Positions 56,574-64,000 of a DNA stretch of 64,000 bases are shown in pieces. Origin of the DNA: Tetragonia tetragonoides. Lineage: Eukaryota; Streptophyta; Magnoliopsida; Caryophyllales; Aizoaceae. Below the pieces are notes generated by a model. That model searched no databases. It was given only the letters and a program-made list of their open reading frames with translations, and was not told the origin of the DNA. The position numbers and the translations under genes were made by a program. The stretch lies in NCBI GenBank assembly GCA_038025085.1, contig CM076144.1, positions 41,699,001-41,763,000 of the forward strand, given 5' to 3'. The first letter of the stretch is position 1; each line of letters begins with the position of its first letter.

Positions 56574-59342
56574 ATGGCTCCTAAATTGGCAAGGAAGAGG
56601 AGTAGGAGGACTGAGGTCCGGGAGGAGGTTGAAGAAATTGATATCTTCACCAAGGCTTTTCCTTCCCATGTGAAGCCTTCAAAGAGGAAGCCTAATGTGG
56701 CTTTTCCTCAAGATAGATACACGCGATTGGATAGGATGCCTGCCATCATTTGGGATCGATCGGAGTTGCTTTTCTGACCGGAGACTCACTTGAGCTCCCG
56801 TGCTTCCAAGTTTATGGTAAGCCTCAAACTTTGAATTCATAGTTTTATCCATTGAATTTTAGTTTATATGCTTTGCCTTGAGTAGAATTTGCGTAGGAAA
56901 TGTATGCAATTGTCAAGTTTGTAGCGCATGTGATCTTGCGCGGCTTGAACGAACTTAGAAACATGCTTAGGATTGAACATTTGCGTGAAATGTGAACCTA
57001 AGGGGGTTGCAATTTTGATCATAAGAACCCGATGGGAATTTGAAGCCCCATAGTAATTATGGCTCTTCGATGAGACTTTTTAAGGTCTTGCCTAAAGAGG
57101 TGCAGAGTGCGGTTTTGGGTGCGGGGTTTGGACCCCTTTCGAAAGCGGCGGACTCGGTTGAGCGAGTCAAGAGGTGCATTGTCCGCTTGTCTTTGGAGCG
57201 TTTTTGGGATACTACCAACACGTTCCATTTCCCTAATGGGGAGATGATGATCACTCCATCGGAGTTTGCTTTGCTGACTGGGGTACCTTGCGTGGGTACG
57301 CCCATTGTCTATGACGTTTCCATCTGGAAACGTAAGACAGAGATGGTGGAGTTGTTTGGCCCTTGGGGGAACACCTGGGGTCACCATTATCGTCCCTATT
57401 GCGAGCTTTATGCCGCTTTGACTGACGCGGGGTACAAAAGAAACACCTCGGTGGAGCAGAAGGTGAGGATGTTCATCGCCTACCTCCTTGCCACTACTAT
57501 CTTTGGTGACAAGGGGGAGCGTATCCATGCTGTTTACCTCCCTAGGTTGTTGGATTGGGAGAGGGTGAGAGAGTACAACTGGGGGTTGCCGGGCTACACC
57601 AACCTCTTGAGGTGCATGCGGTTTGCTTGCCGCGTGAATGATGAGGGATACAAGCAGTCGACTCTTCCTCCCGTGAGCTTGTGCGATTTCTGGAAGGCCT
57701 TGCAGGTACGTTTTGCGTTTTGTATCCGTTTTGGCAATTTGCATGATTTAAGTGTGTGGTGCTTAATTTCATGTTTCGATGTAGACTTGGTTTTTCGAGC
57801 ATTTCCCGGACATGGCACCTACGAGTTGGCAGTTAGACTTCCTGGTTTGCAGGGCGTGGCGTCATAGGGGTCCTGCGCCCTTCCAGACTCTTCAGCAGTA
57901 TAGGGAGGCCCTCCTGCGCCTAGACTGGCACAAGGTAACACAATTTTGCTTTTCATTACATGGGTTGTATTTCTTGGTGTGGAAATATCTTATATTTCAT
58001 GTTTGTGTAGATTGACTACTTCCCATGGGTGAAGTATCATGGGTTGGCTTCGGATGCTGTCCTTTCATCTAGGGCGATAGACCGCCAAAGGATCCTGATT
58101 GCGGGTCCGTTCTCTTTTGAGTGGTATTTGGGAGAGCGAATCTTCCGTCAGGTTTATCCTGATGTAGTAGGACCGAGGATTCCTTTGGATCCTCCCTCGA
58201 CCATGTTTTTGGTGAGGTGCTTGTCTCGCGAGCAGGTAACGGAGGCCATGGTGGGCTCGGATGCTATGGGGTATTTGAGGGAGCCTGCGGAGGACCTTGC
58301 GGGGCACTACGAGCAGTTCAGTTGTGATCACCTCATACCTTCATTTGTGGGTTTGAAGGTAAGAACTTCATATTTGTCATTCTATGCCTTTCTTGTTTGT
58401 TGGTTGCTAACCTTCTTTGCTTTGTAGAAGCCTCGGGTTGATGACGTTGATGTGGATATCCCGGATATGCGGGTTCGAGGTCGGGACTATGGCAGAAAGG
58501 AGTGCTGGGGAGAAGTCCCCATGACGGAGGACCTTGATGAGGACATTCAGGGCCTTCCTCTTCCAGTTGGGCATCCGGGGGTAAATTCGTAATTTTACCT
58601 GTTATATGTGATTTTTATCGTTTTCAGGCTTGTGCTGACTTTTCTTTGCGCAGCTCGACCGTGAGCTGACCGGGAAGGTTTTCGGGATGATGCATGCCAT
58701 GAAGTCCTGGATATCTCGAGCTCTCTCGAAGGGCACTTGCTCGAGGGCTGACTTGGATAAGGTAAGCTTGATTTTGCATTTCCAAAGTTGTATGCTTTGA
58801 GAAATGTATCTTATATGTTTGGTGGGTTGCAGGTTGAGTATCGTTGACCCCTTCCTCGTCAGTCACGACAGGTGGTATTGCCGGATGATGAGGTTGTGAG
58901 CTCCCCTGAGCGCCGTCCTTCTCGTGAGAGGAGCCCTCGGAGGGAGAATCCTAGGAGAGAGAGGGAGCCTGTTCATCGGACGGAGCGTCCTGGTGGGAGT
59001 AGGATGGCTCCGTTTGTAGAGCCTACTCCTATGCCTATGCCGATGTATCCTTCTTTTCCCGGGTATGCGGGGTATGCTCCTTATGGCGGTCTTTACTACC
59101 AGCCCCCTGTCCCTGCTCCTGTGATGCCTACCATGCCTCCTCGTTCTCTGTGGGGGTATGATTCGAGTTATGTTGGAGAGGGGTGCTCTTATCGGGAGCC
59201 TGCCCGTCATTCTTCCTTTGACCCTGGCCAGTTGGCGGCGTCGATCTTTGGCGATGAGCCACGGAGGTCGGAGGATCACTTTGAGGTGCTCCGCACGGAT
59301 GCTGATGCGAGTGATGATTTTTATGATAATGTATTTGTATGA
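56574..59342 (+). pseudogene. Antisense plant mobile domain (PMD) gene inside the retrotransposon
   Basis: A seven-exon model with good GT-AG sites: 56574-56816, 57046-57705, 57785-57934, 58011-58358, 58428-58580, 58654-58761, 58833-59342. It encodes an aminotransferase-like plant mobile domain: ERFWDTTNTFHFPNGEMMIT, PSEFALLTGVPCVG, VRMFIAYLLATTIFGDKG, GYTNLLRC, then TWFFEHFPDMAP and FLVCRAWRHRGPAPF. The C-terminus is Arg/Glu/Pro-rich (SPERRPSRERSPRRENPRRE) and then Met/Pro/Tyr-rich. Two in-frame TGA codons (56775-56777 and 58845-58847) break it, otherwise the frame is open and splice sites intact. PMD proteins such as Arabidopsis MAIN act in gene silencing and occur in many transposons. Recently decayed by appearance. 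Confidence 0.75.
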
Positions 59343-60136
59343 AATACATTTTTTGACCATTTGAACATTTGATCATTTTGTATTTGAACAAACATTCTTG
59401 TGGAATATTGCTCCTTTATTGGTCCTTGCATATAATTAGGCTAATGCAAATGCACAGGTAGTCAAGCAAAAAGCGCAAGTAATAGCCATGTAGCAAAAAT
59501 GGTACAGCCAAAAAGTTAAAATTGGGTGTACCCTATCCCCCCTAAAAAAGAAGAAAAAAAAAAGAAAGGGATGCAAAAAATGAAATAAGATTAATAAGTA
59601 TAAAAAGGATTAATAAAAGAAAAGATGATAATCATCCAAAAAATAAATAAGGAAATTGTGGGGTTCCCATAAATAATTAAAAAAATAATAGACAATAGTA
59701 ATAATAGAAGAAATAGGAATCTGAGCCAAATTGGAGTCCAAAACGGTTAAGGAAAGTGTCCAAAACCGGGTAGAAGAGGTCTGTCTCGAAAAAACAGCTC
59801 GGCGGCCAAAGGGTGGTACTCAGCGGCTGACGCGAAGGAGCGGGGGTCAAAAGAGGGGCCGCCAGACTCAGCGGCTGGGCCGCTGGAGCTCAGCGGCTGG
59901 CAGTTTTGTTTCAGCGGCTGGGCCGCTGCTGCTGTAACGTGGCCGCCGAGCCTTCGGCGGCTGTCCCAAGGGCCGCTGAAGCCCTTTTCTCGACGGGTTG
60001 CCTTATTTTCGTCTTTTTTCGTGCGAGCCCTATATAAGCCTTGGGTTAGTCCGGTTTTGGGGCATCACCTTCATAATTTACTAGCAATAGAGAGCTTTTT
60101 AGAGAGAAAAACCCCCAATTAATTTAGATTTCAGCC
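59343..60136. other. Spacer between antisense genes
   Basis: AT-rich A-tracts (59520-59720), then the GC-rich GCGGCTGGGCCGCTG block (59780-59990), then TATATAAGCC (60030) about 100 bp before the next ATG, a plausible TATA box for the second antisense gene. Confidence 0.5.
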
Positions 60137-60657
60137 ATGACAAGTTTTGAGGTTAAGTTTGATAAGTGGTTGCAATCTATGACCCCTGAAGAGAGGATGA
60201 GACTTGTGCCCTTCCACTTGAATGCTCTCTTCCACTTGAAGCAAGTTAAAATTGTTTGGAACCTTCTCGAGGCTGCCGTTGAATTTTGGGATGACAAACT
60301 CCATGTTTTGAGGTTCGGGTATAATGAATTCTGTCCTCTTCCCGAAGAATTTTCCACCATACTTGGGTTCCCTCATGATCAAGCTCCTGCTACTCCATGG
60401 CTCGGGCCAACCTTGAAGGCTACTATAAAAGGTATCTTGGTCTATCACCAACACAAGCCTCCTCCGTGGCTAGGACCGGCGAGCTAGACCTCAATGGTGT
60501 GATTGATATCTTTTTCACCAAGGTAAGGGATGATCACAATGAGACATATTATAGACGTGCTTTTATCTTATGTTTCTTACATAGGTACCTCTTTGTTGCC
60601 AAGCCCAATTGCAATTGGGTTGTCCTACGTATCCTTTTAGGGGAATCAGGCCGCTCG
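60137..60657 (+). pseudogene. Antisense DUF7745-like fragment
   Basis: First frame (60137-60484): MTSFEVKFDKWLQSMTPEER followed by VEFWDDKLHVLRFGYNEFCP and LPEEFSTILGFP. The reading then shifts to another frame (60397-60657) with NLEGYYKRYLGLS, GVIDIFFTKVRDD, YYRRAFILCFLHRYLFV. The two parts together follow the layout of the PMD-related DUF7745 family found in plant Tat elements; the family name is from memory. A frameshift near 60400-60430 and loss of the C-terminal half make it a fragment. Confidence 0.6.
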
Positions 60658-60689
60658 TAGTTCTTATCCGTTTTTTGTTTAACACTAAA

Positions 60690-60719
60690 TCCTTTTTTTT
60701 TTTTTTTTTTTTTTTTTTG
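60690..60719. repeat. Poly(T) run of about 30 bases
   Basis: Homopolymer T between the antisense fragment and the pol 3' end. On the minus strand it is poly(A), bordered by AATCCC and GGATTT. Possibly a remnant of a retroposed sequence. Confidence 0.7.
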
Positions 60720-60779
60720 GGATTCATTAGCCTTATATGGGCCTCTCGAAAGTGCTATGTTGGGTATCTTGCCTAAGCA

Positions 60780-61735
60780 TAGAACATCTTTAATTGATCC
60801 CTGTTTATCCATTGACTGAATTCAATCCCGTCTAAATCCGCTAATCTTGCGGCGCCTTCCGTTAAGATCTTTGTGATGATGAATGGGCCTGACCAGTTGG
60901 GTCAAAATTTGCCTCTTGGGTCAGTGACATTGGCTCTTACTTCTTTAAGTACTAAATCTCCAACTTTAAGGTCCCTCATTTTGAGCCTTTGGTTAAAGTG
61001 TCTAGTTAGTCTCTTTTGATAGACTCTTACGTTGTGCAAGGCTTGCAACCTTTTCTCATCTAGCAAGACTAATTTGTCATAGCGGGCTTGGACCCAGTCC
61101 ACTTCTGGAATTTGACTTTCTAAAATGATCCGTAGAGATGGGACCTCTAACTCAATCGGCAATACGACTTCCATTCCGTACACCAGGGAGTATGGTGTTG
61201 CTCCCGTCGATGCGCGGACCGATGTCCTGTAACCCCAAAGTGCGAATGGAAACTTATCAGGCCAGTCATGATAATTTTCGGTCATCCTTTCAATGATTTT
61301 CTTGATGTTCTTGTTAACTGCCTCCACTGCGCCGTTTGTTTGCGGTCTGTAGGGAGACGACTTTCGATGCTGGATTTTAAACTAGGTTAAAAGCTCAATT
61401 ACCTCTTTCATGAAGTGTGACCATATCACTGATGATTTTTTGGGGAACTCCATATCTAGCTATTATGTTATTCTTAATGAACTTAACCACATGCTTTGCT
61501 TTGAGCTTTGCATACGATTGTGCTTCGACCCATTTGGTGAAATAGTCGATTGCGACCAGGATATATTCGTGGCCCCTTTTTCCTGTTGGGGTTATTTTGC
61601 CGATGATGTCGATTCCCCAAGCCGAGAAAGGCCAAGGTGAGGTGAAGGTATATAGTGGGCTTGGTGGTAAATGTTGTAGATTTGCATGTGTTACAACAAT
61701 CCTTCTACATCGTTGTCCAATAATACCCAAGCCTT
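60780..61735 (-). pseudogene. Tat integrase region (interrupted)
   Basis: The minus strand encodes WPFSAWGIDIIGKITPTGK, YILVAIDYFTKWVEAQSY and NNIIARYGVPQKIISD (integrase core, 61395-61730), then MEAVNKNIKKIIERMTENYH, FALWGYRTSVRASTGATPYS and LVYGMEVVLPIE (60902-61327). The C-terminal NWSGPFIITKIL segment follows after a stop at KF*PNW and ends near DQLKMFYA (about 60780). A frameshift separates the first two parts near 61330-61395. The DDE residues fall partly in the disrupted junction. Confidence 0.85.
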
Positions 61736-61984
61736 ATTATTTTCCTAGATAGCATCATACTGTTCATGTGCGGTCCACAAACTCATGCGTGTACTTCCCT
61801 TATGACCTTATAGGCCTCTTTCAGTGCCTAGGCACAGGAGATTGACTCCGTTTGGGCTTTTCTTGTAAATTTGACCTTGTACCTCTACGAATTGGGCTGC
61901 AAGTCTTCTGAGTGCCTTTTGGGCTCTAGGGCTAGAATCAGGAGGGTAGAGCTGGTAAATGAGTAGATTCTTTATATCGGTGTA

Positions 61985-63902
61985 CTACTCATCTTCTTCA
62001 TCGTGGAACACTTCCAAGGTGTCGCAATATGAAGGCTCAGATCTTCTTTGTACATAGATGGGCATCATCCGAATAGTTTCGGGTATGTTGATCATGCTTG
62101 CTAATTTAGCCAAGGCGTCTGCAAATTGGTTATCTTCTCGTGGAAGGTATGTAAAGTGTATTTGATTGAAATACACTATGATCTTGTCTAAGTATTCTTG
62201 GTAGAGTGCCAATGATTTACTTTTAACCTTCCATACTTTGGAAATTTGGTTAATTATGAATTACGAGTCCCCATAGACTCGAAGCGTCTTAATGCCAAGG
62301 CTTATGGCGGATTGCAGTCCTATTATGCAAGCTTCGTATTCTGCTCCATTGTTAGTGACTTCGTGGTCCAATTTGACTGAAATAGGTGTATGTGCACCCT
62401 CAGGGGATACTATCAGTACTCCTACTCCAAAACCCTTTTGGTTGAATGCTCCATCGAAATATAGTTGCCAAGTCTCGGTATCTAAGGTCATAACCCCTTC
62501 GTCTGGGAAGTGATACTCATCCTTGCGATCAGGTTCGTTTATAGCTTGGTCAGCCACGTATTCCGAGGTAGCATGCCCTTTTATGGCCTTTTGATGTTCA
62601 AATTTAAGGTCGAATTCTGAGAGGAGAACGGTCCACCTTGCTATTCTACCATTTAGTATGGGCTTTTCAAATATGTATTTCAAAGGATTTTCTCTCGATC
62701 TTATGTGGATCGTGTGCTGGAGCATGTAATGTCGCAGCTAGGCATGTCTTTTCTAGGGACGAAAAGCGGGTTTCGTACTCCAGAAACTTCTTTTGTCTAT
62801 TTCTTGGGCCAGCATGGCTCCCATTGACGTTTCTGTGACTGTAAGGTAGAGGATTAGAGGCATGCCTGGAATGGGTGGTACTAGAACAGGTGGTTTGGAT
62901 AAGTAGGCCTTAATTTTGTCAAAGGCCTTTTGGAATTGCTCGTCCCATTCCGTCTTTACCTCTTTTTTGAGTTTCTTGAATATGGGCTCACAAGTGATAG
63001 TTAATTTGGAGATGAACCTGCTAATGTATTGGATTCTCCCTAAAAAGCCTTTTATTTCCTTTTCTGTTTTTGGAGGTGGCATGTCTATTATGGCTTTGAT
63101 CTTGAATGGATCAATTTCTATTCCTCTGGTGCTTATGACAAATCCTAGAAATTTGCCGGATGTGACTCCGAATGCGCACTTCTTGGGATTAAGCCTCATA
63201 TTGTACTTCCTAAGCCTGTCAAAGAACTTCTGAAGTGAGGGTACATGCCCTTCTCTGTCTTTGGATTTTATGATCATATCATCTACATAAACTTCAACCT
63301 CCTTATGCATCATATCGTGGAGCAAGGTTGTAGCGGTTCTTTGATATGTGGCTCCTGTATTCTTAAGCCCAAATGGCATTACTGTATAGCAATAAGTACC
63401 CCATTGTGTGATGAAAATGGTTTTCTCTTCATTGTCTTTGGCCATCAAGACCTGGTTATATCCTGCGTACTCGTCCATAAATGATAGGAGGGCGTGTCCG
63501 ACAGTATTATCTAACTAGGACGTCTATGTGGGGTAAGGGAAAGTCATCTTTCGGGCTTGCTTTGTTCAAGTCCCTAAAATCTACACACATTCGTACCCGT
63601 CTGTCCTTTTTTGGGACTGGGACGATAATGGCTACCCAATCGGGGTAATTGGCCACTCTTATGAAGCCTGTATCTAGCTGTTTTTGGACCTTCTCTTTGA
63701 TCTTAAAGGCCCATTCTGGTTTCATTCTACTCAATTTTGGTTTGACTGGTTTGCAGTCGGGCTTTAGTGGGATGGTATGCTGGGCAATGTTGCGGTCTAT
63801 GCCTGGCATGTCCTGTAGGACAAGGAGAAAACATCCGTATAATTCTTTAGGAGTGTTACGTTGTCCGCGTTCATTAGATGTTAAAGACAAGCCTATTTGC
63901 AC
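61985..63902 (-). pseudogene. Tat reverse transcriptase and RNase H (frameshifted)
   Basis: Starts at the right with MPGIDRNIAQHTIPLKPDCK, VPKKDRRVRMCVDFRDLNKA and SPKDDFPLPHIDVLV (63507-63902). A one-base frameshift near 63508 leads into MDEYAGYNQ, MPFGLKNTGATYQR and the catalytic VYVDDMIIKS (62753-63478). A second frameshift plus deletion of about 20 codons near 62760 leads to RNase H: LQHTIHIRSRENPLKYIFEK, WQLYFDGAFNQKG, NNGAEYEACIIGL (62261-62725) and DNQFADALAKLAS (61985-62212). Sequence style (NKASPKDDFPLPHID) is that of the Tat/Ogre clade. Confidence 0.9.
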
Positions 63903-64000
63903 GTGGCGAGGCTCGTCATTAGCTGCAATATTTGTTGTCTCTGTTTCTTCGACTATTGAAGTATTTTGTTCATGTTCGATTAATGCTTTGATGAGTTCTT

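Larger units (their letters stand above)
54236..64000 (-). mobile_element. Decayed Ty3/Gypsy Tat/Ogre-lineage retrotransposon, 3' half
   Basis: The minus strand carries, in pol order from the right edge, reverse transcriptase, RNase H, an extra RNase H-like/linker part and integrase, then a long spacer with two antisense (plus-strand) genes, a tandem repeat, a polypurine tract and the 3' LTR. Pol followed by antisense accessory ORFs before the 3' LTR is a described Tat-lineage layout. Gag, protease and the 5' LTR lie beyond the right edge. Frameshifts and stops make pol non-functional. Confidence 0.85.

Noticed and set aside
58863..59360. Arg-rich minus-strand frame
   Set aside because: Shadow of the last exon of the antisense PMD gene.
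1..64000. CRISPR arrays, bacterial operons, tRNA or rRNA genes
   Set aside because: No regular repeat-spacer arrays; tRNA-like box A/B hits all belong to SINEs with poly(A) tails or target duplications; introns and transposon types show a plant nuclear genome.

Overview
This window is nuclear DNA of a flowering plant, almost certainly a eudicot. It holds three intron-rich, recognisable plant housekeeping/transport genes set among dense, mostly non-autonomous transposons: LINE, SINEs, Copia, Ty3/Gypsy-Tat, Helitrons, Stowaway and other MITEs, and a MULE-like element. I cannot name the species from sequence alone.

Layout. About 1.8-4.6 kb, minus strand: sucrose-phosphate phosphatase (SPP), six coding exons visible, last exon beyond the left edge. 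5.2-12.2 kb, minus strand: a 7-kb L1-type LINE with a 17-bp target-site duplication, inserted upstream of SPP inside an older palindromic MITE; its ORF2 is interrupted by stops and no standard ORF1 is recognisable. 12.6-13.7 kb: a long-inverted-repeat element that has captured an F-box-associated domain fragment. 13.9-16 kb: short-word-array elements. 16.3-22.4 kb, plus strand: a complete 13-exon carotenoid (prolycopene) isomerase gene, CRTISO, carrying a Gly-to-Asp change in its FAD-binding motif. 23.1-32.1 kb, minus strand, convergent with CRTISO: a complete 10-coding-exon ABCG22-like half-transporter gene with a 4-kb first coding intron and one GC-AG intron. 32.8-48 kb: gene-poor, AT-rich DNA with SINEs, Helitron-like copies and many short TIR elements. 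48.5-52.3 kb: an inverted duplication of a gene fragment (potential hairpin RNA locus) split by a young Copia element that encodes only Gag and protease. 54.2-64 kb: the 3' half of a decayed Ty3/Gypsy Tat/Ogre-type element on the minus strand (RT, RNase H, integrase), with two antisense accessory genes between pol and the 3' LTR: an intron-containing plant mobile domain gene and a DUF7745-like fragment.

The host genes share no pathway: SPP makes sucrose in the cytosol, CRTISO acts in plastid carotenoid synthesis, and ABCG22 family members are plasma-membrane exporters linked to stomatal/drought physiology in Arabidopsis. The notable biology is in the insertions: a likely damaging CRTISO residue, very short poly(A) insertions with target-site duplications (two of them in promoter/5' UTR positions of host genes), a self-complementary gene duplication, and antisense genes riding in a retrotransposon.
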